A stretch of 64,000 nt of DNA from CAVQSS01 sp963746605 (GCA_963746605.1 CAVVCH010000045.1:62001-126000); one strand, 5' to 3'; counted from the stretch's first letter, positions 54,056-63,431 are shown. The notes: generated by a model not told the origin, from the sequence alone. A program made the numbers and translations.

Positions 54056-54586
54056 ATGAAGCGTTTCTCAATAGGGTTGATTCTGGGGTTGAGTATTTTT
54101 TTGATAAACCAGACTGCCCAAGCCATTGAAATAGGAGAAATTCCGCCCAAGGTGGAATTGAAGGAGAAACTGGGGGGGCGACTGGACGGGAAACCCTGGA
54201 GCAGCGAAGAATTGCAGGGGAAGGTCTATGTCCTGTTTTATGTCGATCCGGATGAAAAGGACACCAACAACCCGGCCAGCGAGGCCCTGGACAAGGAGAA
54301 ATTTCCCCCCGACAAATTTCAGTCCATCGGGATGATCAACATGGCGGCCACCTGGTTGCCCAATTTTGCCATCAATTCCGAACTGGAAAAAAAGCAGAAA
54401 CGCTACCCCCGAACCCTTTATGTCCGGGATCTCAAAAAAGTGCTGGTCCACAGCTGGAAGATAGCTGATGACAGCAGCAACGTCCTGGCCTTTGATAAAA
54501 CCGGCAAATTGATTTTCAGAAAAGACGGCAAGCTGAATGCCGAAGAGATCCAGAAATTGATCAAGGCCATCCGCGATAATCTCTAA
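54056..54586 (+). CDS. YtfJ-family periplasmic thioredoxin-like protein
   Basis: 176 residues; ATG with a CAGGAGG site and signal peptide (IGLILGLSIFLINQTAQA). The body GKVYVLFYVDPDEKDTNNPA, NMAATWLPNFAI and FDKTGKLIFRKDGKLNAEEI matches YtfJ, a thioredoxin-fold family without the CxxC pair. Function in the envelope unknown. Followed closely by the ion-channel gene. Confidence 0.85.
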   Translation: MKRFSIGLILGLSIFLINQTAQAIEIGEIPPKVELKEKLGGRLDGKPWSSEELQGKVYVLFYVDPDEKDTNNPASEALDKEKFPPDKFQSIGMINMAATWLPNFAINSELEKKQKRYPRTLYVRDLKKVLVHSWKIADDSSNVLAFDKTGKLIFRKDGKLNAEEIQKLIKAIRDNL

Positions 54587-54610
54587 GGTGGGGCCAGGAA
54601 AGAGTCCACG

Positions 54611-55845
54611 GTGCTGTTCCGTAAAGGGGTCCACCTCCGCCTGAAAGATACCTGGTCGAATCGGACTTCCGTCATGACCGCCTTTCTCACCACCTTAAGA
54701 GAGGAAAGGATTTTTTTCCTGGCCGGCGGGGTTTTGGTTGTCGTCCTGCTGGGGGCGTTGGGGTTTGCGCTCAATGAAAAAACCGGGGACGACTTCGGGT
54801 CTCGGGTAGGCCAGGGAATCTGGTGGGCTGCGGTCACGATCACCACGGTGGGCTATGGAGACGTTGTTCCCCGGACCGTGGGAGGAAAGCTGGTGGGGGT
54901 AGGGCTGATGCTGGCCGGTGTGATCCTCCTCTCCCTGACCACCGCGACCATTGCGTCGGTTTTTATCGAACGAAAAATCAGGAGGGAACGGGGCTTGGAG
55001 AGCATTTCGGCAAACGACCATATCATCATCCTGGGCTGGCACAACCGGGGGCCCCAGATTCTGAAAAACTTATTTTATCGAATCGACCGGCGGACGGTCG
55101 TCATCCTGATCAACAACCTGCCCCCCGAACAGTTTGAAGCCCTGAAGAATGAATTCGAGGGCTGCTCGCTCCATTATATCCGGGGTGATTTCACGCACGA
55201 GGAGGTCCTGCTGAAGGCCGATCTCCAGCAGGCCCGGCGGGCCGTTATCCTGGCCGACCGGGTGGACAATCCTCCCCGGGAGCAGGTGGACCAGCGCACC
55301 CTGCTGGCCGCCCTGGCCATCAAATCCCTGAATCCCAAAATCGAGGTTTGTGCCGAAATCTTGTACCAGGAAAACCGGATGCATCTGGAAAGGGCGCACG
55401 TGGAAGACATCATCCTCCGGGGAGAATACGACAGCGCCCTGATCGCCAGCGCCACCGAATCGGCCGGCCTCTTCAGGGTTCTGCAGGCCCTTCTTTCCCC
55501 GGAAGGTCCCAACTTTTATGCCCTGGAAGTACCTTCCCGTTTTCACGGCGCGCGCTGAAAGGCTTTGCCGGTTTTCTCAAAGAGCGCCACCAGGCCCTGT
55601 TGATCGGACTATTTACCGAAGGCCAACGTCTCCGCCTGGAGGATTTGTTGTCCGGAGAACATTCGGCCATCGATGAATTCATTTACCGCAAATTTAACGA
55701 GGCCGGGAAGGCCCATCTCTTCGGACTCCACAAAGTGGAATTCCAGATCAATCCCCCGGACGATCATATCATCTCCCCCCGGGAAATAGCGGTGGTCATT
55801 GCCGCCGGACCACCCCGGATCTCCGGGGCGGGAAGGACTTTTTAA
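54611..55845 (+). CDS. Potassium-channel-like protein with RCK/TrkA-N domain (frameshifted)
   Basis: Two transmembrane segments (FFLAGGVLVVVLLGALGFAL and VGLMLAGVILLSLTTATIAS) flank a pore with the K+ selectivity filter TITTVGYGDVVP. A cytoplasmic RCK-type Rossmann domain follows (DHIIILGWHNRGPQILKNLF, LHYIRGDFTHEEVLLKADL). The frame breaks at about 55550 within GGCGCGCGC (two extra bases or one missing) and continues LKGFAGFLKERHQALLIGLF to 55845. Total about 411 residues. The open frame starts at CTG/GTG-type codons near 54611 and an ATG at 54674 also fits. Immediately followed by a cyclic-nucleotide-binding protein, suggesting ligand-coupled ion flux. Confidence 0.82.
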
Positions 55846-56356
55846 ATGAAGGATCCGATCTCCGATCTTAAGGTGCTGAAAAGCATGTTCATTCTGCAGG
55901 ATCTCCAGGAGGAGGAACTCCGGCAGGTACTGGCCGCGTCCTCCTTCCGGGAATTCCCCAAGGGTACGGTCGTCATGGCCGAGGGAGAACCCGGGGATAC
56001 GATGGTTTTTTTGCTCGAAGGCGAAGTGGAAGTCACCAAACGCCTCCTGCTGCCGGTGGATCAGAATGCCTTGCTGGAACGGATCATGAATCGCCTGAAA
56101 TCAGGTGACGGGGTGTCCCTGGGCGAGATGGCCTTGATTGAAAATGATGTGCGGTCGGCCAACGTCACCGCTTCCACCGATTGCCGGATGCTCGAATTGC
56201 GCCAGGAAAATGCATTCCGACTTGTTCAATCAAAACCCGGCCATGGGGGTGAAGATACTGTTTCGGCTGAGTCAGTTGTTGTCCAAAAGATTACGAAAAA
56301 GCGATGAGGATATCGTCAAGTTGACCACCGCTCTGGTGGTGGCCCTGGAACGGTAG
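55846..56356 (+). CDS. Cyclic-nucleotide-binding domain protein (frameshifted)
   Basis: ATG 55846 directly abuts the channel's stop. CNBD core: FREFPKGTVVMAEGEPGDTM, VFLLEGEVEVTK and GVSLGEMALIENDVRSANVT. Deleting one A in an AAAA run near 56233 gives QSNPAMGVKILFRLSQLLSK and RLRKSDEDIVKLTTALVVAL to 56356. About 169 residues. The R-[ST]A-x-V phosphate-binding-cassette segment (RSANV) is present. There is no DNA-binding helix-turn-helix, so it is not a CRP regulator; it is more likely a sensor for the adjacent channel. Confidence 0.8.
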
Positions 56357-56646
56357 AGGAAGATGCTGCCCAGCTCCCTTTTTACTTTACCCTTGATTAA
56401 TCACCAGAATTGTTTTATCATTAAAAAATTAAAGCGTTAGATAACACAACCAAGCGATCCGGCCTGGTAAACAGGCAGCCAAACGATGTGGACTCTCAGA
56501 GCCTGAACGGCGGCTTCACCGGCAATCCCACCGTTAGTTACCCTCATTTCCACATTGATTTAGGAAAACAAATCGAAAAACCCCCTACCCCTTCCTTGTT
56601 AAAGGGGGGAGGAATCCATAAAAATTTATACGTGAAGGAGGTTCCC

Positions 56647-56883
56647 ATGGCAACTCGCGCCGGATTCTACAAGAGCGGCAAAAGGAACAAGGAACTGAAC
56701 CGCCAGAAGAAACAGGAGGCCAAAAGACAGCGCCGCCTGAACAAAGGGGAGCCCTCCGGGAAGAAGAGCCGGAATCCCCCCTGGAAGCCACCCCGGAAGC
56801 AGCGGCCTCCGGACAGGAGGAACAGGGATCCGTCCTGGAAGCCCCGGCAAGCCACCTCGGAAATAACCGACAAATCGGAGTAA
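56647..56883 (+). CDS. Small basic protein, possible frameshift
   Basis: ATG 56647 has a strong GAAGGAGG site. Begins MATRAGFYKSGKRNKELNRQ, very rich in Lys/Arg/Gln, like a family of short deltaproteobacterial proteins with the FYKSGKR start. After residue 40 this frame becomes RNPPWKPPRKQRPP, which looks out of frame: the alternative frame gives ALREEEPESPLEATPEAAAS, with natural composition. A one-base deletion near 56750 is therefore likely. Function unknown. Confidence 0.5.
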   Translation: MATRAGFYKSGKRNKELNRQKKQEAKRQRRLNKGEPSGKKSRNPPWKPPRKQRPPDRRNRDPSWKPRQATSEITDKSE

Positions 56884-56913
56884 TCGCGCTCTGTTTATCG
56901 GAGGTGATTCTCA

Positions 56914-57612
56914 ATGACTGACGCCATTCTGCTCCTGGCCTTACTGGTCGGATTGGAATTGGTCTTGGGCGTGGATAATGTGCTGGTCATCGCTGTTTTT
57001 GCCGCGCGCCTACCCGAAAACCTACGCCGGAAAGCCCGACTGATCGGTCTCAGTTTGGCCCTGATCGCCAGGATACTGATGCTCTGGGTGGTCCTGCTCC
57101 TGGCCAACCTTACGCAGGCGGCGGTACTGCATTTATCCATCAGGGACCTGATCCTTCTGGCCGGCGGATTATTCCTGCTTTACAAGGCCGTGCGGGAAAT
57201 CCATCACACGGTCGAACTGAAGGAGGAACAGGAAGCCGCCACCGGAAAGTTGAAAGGGGGGTTTATCTCCGTCGTAATTCAGATCGTCCTGCTGGATATT
57301 GTCTTTTCCATCGATTCGGTTATCACCGCCGTGGGGTTGACCAACAACCTCTGGATCATCATCCCGGCGGTGCTCCTTTCTTTTCTGGCCATTCTGGTAT
57401 ACGCCAAACCGGTGGGGGATTTTATCCTGGAACATCCGGCCATAAAGATCCTGGCCCTCTCCTTTCTGATCACCATCGGGGTCACGATCTTCATGGAAGG
57501 CCTGCACCGGCACGTCCCCAAGGCTTATATCTATCTCCCTATGGGTTTCGCCCTCCTGGTGGAACTGCTTCAGATGCGCTACGAGAAGAACCGGAGGGTG
57601 CTGCGTCTTTGA
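56914..57612 (+). CDS. TerC family integral membrane protein
   Basis: 232 residues with about seven transmembrane helices. Conserved acidic motifs in the membrane are GLELVLGVDNVLVIAVF and LLDIVFSIDSVITAVGL, the TerC hallmark. Family members export Mn2+ or load metal onto exoproteins. The start has a CGGAGGTG site. Confidence 0.92.
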   Translation: MTDAILLLALLVGLELVLGVDNVLVIAVFAARLPENLRRKARLIGLSLALIARILMLWVVLLLANLTQAAVLHLSIRDLILLAGGLFLLYKAVREIHHTVELKEEQEAATGKLKGGFISVVIQIVLLDIVFSIDSVITAVGLTNNLWIIIPAVLLSFLAILVYAKPVGDFILEHPAIKILALSFLITIGVTIFMEGLHRHVPKAYIYLPMGFALLVELLQMRYEKNRRVLRL

Positions 57613-57703
57613 ACCGGCGGATCGAGCGGGCGCTTTTTTATTTTCACGTTATCTGAATTGTGTTATAGGTCCGAAAACTATTATTTAATAAAGGAGAATT
57701 TTT

Positions 57704-58584
57704 ATGAAGATGTGCCTCAAAACCTTGGGGATTTTTGCTGTAATGGCCGCCGTCCTGGCCTCCCCGGCTTTCGCCCAGGACCCCAATGTGGTCGCCCGGA
57801 TCGGCAATAAAGTCATCACCGTGGCCGATTTCAATAAAATCCTCACGTACTACGACGCGGATCAACGGGCGATGATCGAAAAGAACCCCCAGGCCAAGCC
57901 CACCATTCTCTGGCAAACCGTCCAGGGGATGGTCATTGCCGGTCTGGCCCGGGAAAAGGGTTTTGACAAACGACCGGAGATCAAAGGCCAACTGGAAATG
58001 ATCACCAATAATTTTCTGGCCTTTCAATACCTGCAGAAAGAAGTGATCAGCAAAATCAAGGTGACCGAAAAAGATGCCAAGGCCTACTACGATAAAAACC
58101 CGGACCTGTTCAAATCGCCCGAACAGGTCAAGGCCCGCCATATCCTCATCCAGGTTCCCAAAGGGGCCACGGATGAAGAAAAAAAGAAGCTGAAAGAAAA
58201 GGCCGAGGAAGTGCTGAAGAAGGTCAAGGCCGGCGAAGACTTTGCCAAGCTGGCTGAGGAATTTTCCGATGATCCCGGCACCAAATCCAAAGGCGGCGAA
58301 TTGGGATTCTTTTCCAAGGGCAGCATGGTCCCGGCCTTTGAACAGGTGGCTTTTTCTTTAAAACCCGGGGAAGTGAGCGAATTGGTGGAAACGGAATTCG
58401 GTTTTCACGTGATCAAGGTCGATGAAAAAAAGAGGCGGTGTCCGAGCCTTTCGAAACCATCAAGGAAAAAGTGACCAAACAGGCCCTCCGGGAAAAGCAG
58501 GAAGCCAAAGTCACCGAGTTCGTGGAACAGGCCCTTAAAAAAGCCAAAGTGACGATGAACCCGGCGCCCTTGATGGGAAAGTAA
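57704..58584 (+). CDS. Parvulin-type peptidyl-prolyl isomerase (frameshifted)
   Basis: Signal peptide (TLGIFAVMAAVLASPAFA), an N-terminal SurA-like chaperone region, and a PpiC rotamase domain (KARHILIQVPKGATDEEKKK, KGGELGFFSKGSMVPAFEQV, ETEFGFHVIKVDEKK). A seven-A run at 58425-58431 carries one A too many; with the correction the tail is EAVSEPFETIKEKVTKQALR and ends NPAPLMGK at 58584. About 293 residues. A periplasmic folding catalyst for envelope and exported proteins. Confidence 0.9.
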
Positions 58585-58599
58585 TTTGAACCAAGATTC

Positions 58600-58685
58600 G
58601 TCATTCCGGACAAGCGAAGGATCCGGAATCCAGCCTTGGATAAGCTCTGGGGTCCTGGATACCGGATCAATGTCCGGTAATGACG
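58600..58685. repeat. GTCATTCCGGACAAGCG inverted repeat
   Basis: GTCATTCCGGACAAGCGAAG ... ATCCGGAATCCAG on the left and TCCTGGATACCGGATCAATG then TCCGGTAATGAC on the right. REP-like pair after the parvulin gene. Confidence 0.65.
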
Positions 58686-58780
58686 ACCCAGGGAATAAAG
58701 GCCTAAAAGTGGTGATCGATTCTATTTTCGCATTAAACCCCGATCCCGGTGGTCACCCGCGAAGCCCTTGATCCATCCGA

Positions 58781-59872
58781 TCAAGGGCTTTTTATGGTCA
58801 CCCGCCCATCCAGCATCTCGGCCAAGGTCGGATGCCCTTCTCCCGGGATAAAACCGAAGACCTTTTTCCAAACCACCGGGCTCTCCATGCACAAATAAAC
58901 CATCGCCTCCGGGGCGTAGTCCCGGATCCAACCGACCATCCGCCGGTACATTTCCACCCGCAGGGTCTGCGGGTAACGTCTTTTTCCGTCTATGGCCGGA
59001 ATAAACTCCTCGTGAATAAAACGGGACCGGGGGAACCTTTCCTGAATAATGGGCTTTAAGTCCGGCAGGTAGCGAAAGCAGCCCAGACTGATCCAGGCGA
59101 TACTCTCGGAACGGATCCGTTGAAAAAGTCGATCCACCGTATTTCGGTAGGCTTCCTCCCAACCCGAAAAATAGATCAACGGGTCGAAGTGGAACCCCAA
59201 CCGATACCCTTTTTTCTGACAGGCCTCCGCCGCCGCCAATCGCTCGTTCAGACCGGCGGCCCCCTGTTCCTCTTTTTGAATAACTACCTCGGCGTTTAAA
59301 GACCAGGAGAGGATAAAGGGATCGACCCGCGGCAAACGCATCAGATTTTCGATGCCCTGGGATTTGGTTTTCAACTCGACGACTAAATTGGGACAGTCCG
59401 CCACCGCTTCGGCCAACAGGGAGGAAAACCGGGTAACGGGGTCCAAGGCCAGGCTGTCGGTGAATTCGCCGGTGCCCAGACGAATCGGATTTCCTTTTTG
59501 TTCGGTCACGTAGGCTTTTAAGCGGCGGAATATTTCATCCGTGTTGGCAAAAAGACGGATGAAGGATTGATTGAAATAGGCCTGAAGGATGCAGTAACTG
59601 CAATCGATCGGACAATTCGTGGCGGTGTTGAGGATCTGGTAGCCGCAGCAGATATACTCCTTGGTGCCGGGGCAGGGTTTGACCAATTGCCCCCGGAAGG
59701 CTGTCAGGTAAAGGATTCGTTTCGATTGCCGCATCGAAATCGCCGTCGTCCCGGGCTCCGGGTCCCGGTCCACCCATTCCAGCGGCAGGCCGTTGAAGGC
59801 TTGTCGAATATTACGAACCAAAGGGGTCCCGGCGACATCCCGGTGGATGATTATTTTTTCAAAATGGAACAT
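58781..59872 (-). CDS. Spore photoproduct lyase-like radical SAM protein
   Basis: 363 residues. The radical-SAM cluster motif CPIDCSYCILQAYFN (CxxxCxxC) and surrounding sequence (YICCGYQILNTATNC) follow the spore photoproduct lyase pattern. Later come LRLGTGEFTDSLALDPVTRF, VELKTKSQGIENL and ILSWSLNAEVV. SPL repairs thymine dimers of the spore photoproduct type in Firmicutes, while the homologues in non-spore-formers are of unknown role. It is the downstream partner of a ParB-like gene 36 bases upstream on the same strand. Confidence 0.85.
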   Translation of the reverse strand: MFHFEKIIIHRDVAGTPLVRNIRQAFNGLPLEWVDRDPEPGTTAISMRQSKRILYLTAFRGQLVKPCPGTKEYICCGYQILNTATNCPIDCSYCILQAYFNQSFIRLFANTDEIFRRLKAYVTEQKGNPIRLGTGEFTDSLALDPVTRFSSLLAEAVADCPNLVVELKTKSQGIENLMRLPRVDPFILSWSLNAEVVIQKEEQGAAGLNERLAAAEACQKKGYRLGFHFDPLIYFSGWEEAYRNTVDRLFQRIRSESIAWISLGCFRYLPDLKPIIQERFPRSRFIHEEFIPAIDGKRRYPQTLRVEMYRRMVGWIRDYAPEAMVYLCMESPVVWKKVFGFIPGEGHPTLAEMLDGRVTIKSP

Positions 59873-59908
59873 GAATGTTTAATCCCGCCGCCAGGCCTCC
59901 AACCCCCA

Positions 59909-60877
59909 TCAAGGCAGGTCTTCAAAACAACCGAATTCGAGGGCCCGCCGGATCCGATCCAGGGACTCCCGCAATTCTCTTTCTTCTGAAAACCGCACTT
60001 CCAACCGATAGGTCCCGCCTTCAAAATAGGGAGGCGGCGTCAATTGGGTCCGGTGATCCAGTTTCATCCGGGTCTTTTTTTCGTTAAATATCTTTTCCGT
60101 TTCGGTGGAGACCGGAAAAAGTTCCTGGTGGAGGAACTTCCGGATGGCCTCCCCTTTCTGCTGCGGACTTAGATCTTCCCGTTTGAGCCAGTCGGTTATG
60201 GACGGAGCGGTGACTATTTGTTCGGGTTGAACCCGCCGTCTAAGGGCCAATTCCTTCACGCCGGCCAGGAATTCCCTTTGCTTTTGATAGCCCCAGTGCA
60301 GATGGAGCAGCAGGGCCGCCAGCGATTCGCGATGTCCGGGGAAATCTCTGTCGATCCACTCCAGCGTTTCCGGAAATAGTCTCCCCTCGACGATCGCCGG
60401 CCAAAGCCAGGGACCGGCGGCGGCTATGCGCAAGCAGCGCGTCAGGATTTCTTTTTTGGGCGGCAATCCCAGTAAAGGCAGATAGTCGGAGAGGACTTGG
60501 TCTTCCGGAAAATACCGCAACAGTTTCTTCAGAATGACGGCTTGTTCAATACCGTTGAGGTCTCCCCGGCCGATTGCTTCATAGAAGCTGTAGAGAAAAA
60601 GCCCCTTTTCCGGTTGATCGGCTGGAACCAGCCGGACCGGGCATTGCGATCGCTTGAGCTGTTTCCAGACCCGAAGCCTTCGGCGCCCGGAAACAATGCG
60701 CATTCGATTCGCCCCGCCCTCCTGCAGGACGGGCGGCTGCTGAAGCCCGACGGCCTGAATAGAGGCCTTGAGGGGCTGCAGGGAACGTCCGTAGGTGATT
60801 TGAAAGGTGGTATCCCGCCAATCAATGTCCTCCAGGGCAATCGTTGTTTCTTTGACCGGGATGTGAACTGCGTCCAA
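59909..60877 (-). CDS. ParB-like nuclease-fold protein
   Basis: From TTG 60877 (MDAVHIPVKETTIALEDIDW) with an AAAGGAACGG site; the open frame begins 18 codons earlier, at 60931. ParB/Srx N-terminal motifs: LKASIQAVGLQQPPVL and IVSGRRRLRVWKQL, followed by a helical region (NGIEQAVILKKLLRYFPEDQ). It is not a chromosomal ParB by context (no ParA, no parS seen). Divergent from the DUF6485 gene and transcribed into the SPL-like gene, suggesting a joint DNA-repair or modification role by inference only. Confidence 0.75.
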   Translation of the reverse strand: MDAVHIPVKETTIALEDIDWRDTTFQITYGRSLQPLKASIQAVGLQQPPVLQEGGANRMRIVSGRRRLRVWKQLKRSQCPVRLVPADQPEKGLFLYSFYEAIGRGDLNGIEQAVILKKLLRYFPEDQVLSDYLPLLGLPPKKEILTRCLRIAAAGPWLWPAIVEGRLFPETLEWIDRDFPGHRESLAALLLHLHWGYQKQREFLAGVKELALRRRVQPEQIVTAPSITDWLKREDLSPQQKGEAIRKFLHQELFPVSTETEKIFNEKKTRMKLDHRTQLTPPPYFEGGTYRLEVRFSEERELRESLDRIRRALEFGCFEDLP

Positions 60878-60957
60878 GGGATTCCGTTCCTTTCGGTTGA
60901 ATTTCAAGAGGAGGGGATGGTATATTCCCAAAAAAAACTTTTCTGGAGGATCTGCTC

Positions 60958-61173
60958 ATGCCGGATTACGACAAAATGCGGAAACAGTGCCCCAACGTCA
61001 AGGAGAATCTGGAGCACTGCAATTGCACCTATACCGCCTGCGACAAGAAGGGACTCTGCTGCCAATGTCTCCATTACCATCGCCGCAATGGGGAACTCCC
61101 GGCCTGTTATTTCACCCCGGAAGTGGAGAAAACCTATGATCGGTCCATTCGACGCTTTATGCAGAACCGGTAA
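60958..61173 (+). CDS. Cysteine-rich DUF6485 family protein
   Basis: 71 residues; ATG with a TGGAGGA site. Nine Cys in the order KQCPNVKENLEHCNCTYTAC, GLCCQCLHYHRR and PACYF, a pattern typical of DUF6485, a small putative metal-binding family in anaerobes. The 3' end overlaps purC's stop by 17 bases in a convergent arrangement. Function unknown. Confidence 0.85.
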   Translation: MPDYDKMRKQCPNVKENLEHCNCTYTACDKKGLCCQCLHYHRRNGELPACYFTPEVEKTYDRSIRRFMQNR

Positions 61174-62047
61174 ATATCCGCAGGGCCTCTTCGTATTTGG
61201 CGCGGGTCTTTTCGATGATATCCGCGGGGAGCGGCGGGGCCGGTGGTTTTTTGTCCCAGTGAAGCGATTCCAGATAATCCCGCAGGAACTGCTTGTCGAA
61301 ACTTTCCTGGGGGCCCCCGGGCCGGTACCGGTCCTTGGGCCAGAAGCGGGAGGAATCCGGCGTCAGGACCTCGTCGATTAAGAGCAGCGCGCCGTCCCGA
61401 AACCCGAATTCAAATTTGGTGTCGGCGATGATGATCCCTTTTTCCTCCCCGAGACGCCGGGCTTTTTCATAAACCGCCAGGCTTACCGCAGCTAACCGAT
61501 CGGCCACGTCAATGCCCAGCTTCCGGACCACCTCTTCAACGGGGATGTTCTCATCGTGGATCCCGGCCTCCGCTTTGGTCGAGGGGGTGAAGATGGGCTG
61601 TTCCAGCCGATCGGATTCCTTCAAACCCTTTGGCAGGGTGATCCCGCACACCCCGCCCGTCTGCTGATAATCCTTCCAGCCCGAACCGGAAAGGTACCCC
61701 CGGACGATACATTCGACCGGCAGCGGGACGGCCTTTTTAACCAGCATGCTTCGGCCGACCAGGTCCTGCTCATAGGGTTGACAGGAGGCGGGAAAATCCT
61801 TTACCTCCGTGGCGATCAGGTGATTGGGCACCAGGGATGCCATTTGAGAAAACCAGAACTTGGACAACTGGGTCAATATCCGGCCTTTGCCCGGGATGGG
61901 GTTGGGCATGACCACGTCAAAGGCCGAAATCCGATCCGTAGCCACGATCAGAAGCTGCTCCCCCAAATCATAGATATCCCGGACCTTGCCCCGGTTTAGC
62001 AATTTCAGGTTGGGAAAATTGGTTTCCATCAGTGCCGCTGTCGCCAT
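61157..62047 (-). CDS. purC: Phosphoribosylaminoimidazole-succinocarboxamide synthase
   Basis: SAICAR synthetase of purine biosynthesis, 296 residues. Motifs: NRGKVRDIYDLGEQLLIVAT with DRISAFDVVMPNPIPGKG, ECIVRGYLSGSGWKDYQ, IIIADTKFEFG and LLIDEVLTPDSSRFW. ATG with a GGAGG site. Complete. Confidence 0.96.
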   Translation of the reverse strand: MATAALMETNFPNLKLLNRGKVRDIYDLGEQLLIVATDRISAFDVVMPNPIPGKGRILTQLSKFWFSQMASLVPNHLIATEVKDFPASCQPYEQDLVGRSMLVKKAVPLPVECIVRGYLSGSGWKDYQQTGGVCGITLPKGLKESDRLEQPIFTPSTKAEAGIHDENIPVEEVVRKLGIDVADRLAAVSLAVYEKARRLGEEKGIIIADTKFEFGFRDGALLLIDEVLTPDSSRFWPKDRYRPGGPQESFDKQFLRDYLESLHWDKKPPAPPLPADIIEKTRAKYEEALRIFTGSA

Positions 62048-62126
62048 GGTTCGACTACCTCCAAATTTCAGTAAGCTTCCATCCTTTAGGGTCGCTCGGC
62101 GCCCAGCGCTTTGCGCTCCGCGGGTG

Positions 62127-62838
62127 TTATTGAATTACCTCTTCTTTATAGAAATCACGTTTCTGCTTCTTGGACTCGAAACCGGCGATCCAGCCCTGGA
62201 CCCGATCACGGCCGTACGCTTTTTCCCAGGCCGCGACAATCTCTCCCACCGGGATGTCGTCATACGTGCCGAAGAAGTCCAGGTATTCCATGAAGCGGTT
62301 GTTTTCCTGATTAAAGGGCTGGAAAACCGAATCCTCCCGCCCGTTGAATTCCAGCGGAGCGACTCGATGTCGCAGGCACAATTCTTTATTGAAGGCCGGC
62401 GTAGCCTTGACCCATTTCCCCTCCAAAAAAAAGTCGGTATACCCATGATAGACAAACAGATCCGAGCCGATAAATTCGATCAATTGCCTGGTGGCCAGGT
62501 GGTTGCGAACCGTGGCAAACCCAACTCGGGAAGGAATCCCCAGGGATCGTCCTAAGGCGCACAAGAGGGAAGCCTTGCAGACGCAATAACCCCGACCGCT
62601 GGCCAGGACATTGCTGGCCCGATAGTGTTCGGGGAGGTAAAAAGGATAATACGGATCGTAACGGATCCCGTCCCGGACGGCGTAATAAATCCCGACCGCC
62701 TGTTCCACCGGACCCCGAGCTTCACCGGCCGCTTTCCGGGCATAGTCCACGATCCTGGGATGGTCGCTATCGATGATGGCGGTGGGTCTCAAATATACCG
62801 GATCTTCAAGTGCGTCCGTAATCGTCTTCAAAGCGTTC
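62127..62838 (-). CDS. Transglutaminase-like domain protein
   Basis: The transglutaminase-like core has the catalytic Cys in ASGRGYCVCKASLLCALGRS, then the His of YHGYTDFFLEGKWVKATPAF, and an Asp further on. The nearest sensible start is the TTG near 62838 (MNALKTITDALEDPV), overlapping the end of the upstream cupin gene; the open frame extends to 62891. Such proteins are cysteine proteases or transamidases; many are intracellular and of unknown substrate. Likely translationally coupled to the cupin gene. Confidence 0.8.
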
Positions 62839-63147
62839 AATATCGTCCTCTCCGAAGTAATCTCCGGTCTGAACTTCAATAAAAACCACATCCTGCGGAC
62901 CGGGATTCTCTATCCGATGCCTGGCCCGCCGGGGGATGTCCACCGCCTGTCCTGCGCTCAAAGGAATCTTTTCTTGGTCCAGGGTCACCAGAGCCTGCCC
63001 GCCAATCAAATACCAGTGCTCGGCCCGCTGCTCATGCCGTTGAAGGCTCAAACGTTTTCCCGGATAGACCAGGATCCTTTTAACCTTGTGATCCGGTTCA
63101 TCGGCCAATACCTGGTAATTACCCCAAGGGCGCTGATCGAACTCCAT
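62806..63147 (-). CDS. Mannose-6-phosphate isomerase-type cupin
   Basis: 113 residues. ATG 63147 has a GGAGGAT site. The cupin metal site is PGKRLSLQRHEQRAEHWYLI (HxH...E) with DIPRRARHRIENPGPQDVVF. The RPWGNYQVL start and IEVQTGDYFGEDDIERFEDD ending match the isolated C-terminal cupin of ManC-type enzymes. Probably phosphomannose isomerase-like; a sugar-nucleotide role is inferred. Confidence 0.85.
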   Translation of the reverse strand: MEFDQRPWGNYQVLADEPDHKVKRILVYPGKRLSLQRHEQRAEHWYLIGGQALVTLDQEKIPLSAGQAVDIPRRARHRIENPGPQDVVFIEVQTGDYFGEDDIERFEDDYGRT

Positions 63148-63431
63148 GGGTCATCCTCCTGACTTTTCTTATACCAGAAAGCGGCGTCTGGAGACAGTTT
63201 TTTTAGAAGTTGTTCGCTCTTTTGGGTGGGTTGCCACAATAAATAGTACTTAGTATAAAATCGGACCACCGTGGGCGTCGGGTCCGGCGAAAGGGTTTTC
63301 CAAAGGTAATCCGGACCTCGAATCCGGGCCTACGTTTCTAACTTTATTCAAAGCAGGCCCAAACTCCGAGTCTTTTGATGCCTCTCAGGCTGGCCCTTCC
63401 TCCTGGAAGACTTGAAAACACGGGGGCCGGG
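63148..63431. other. Intergenic region
   Basis: Nearly 300 bases between the cupin gene and the RNase Z-like gene. I see AGGGTTTTCCAAAG/CTTTGG-like fragments and a GGAAAACCCTTTCGCC word shared by both ends (63290 and 63450), but nothing definite. Confidence 0.3.

Noticed and set aside
59909..60931. Chromosome-partitioning ParB
   Set aside because: No ParA neighbour and no parS-like sites; it is next to a radical SAM gene, so only the ParB-like fold is claimed.
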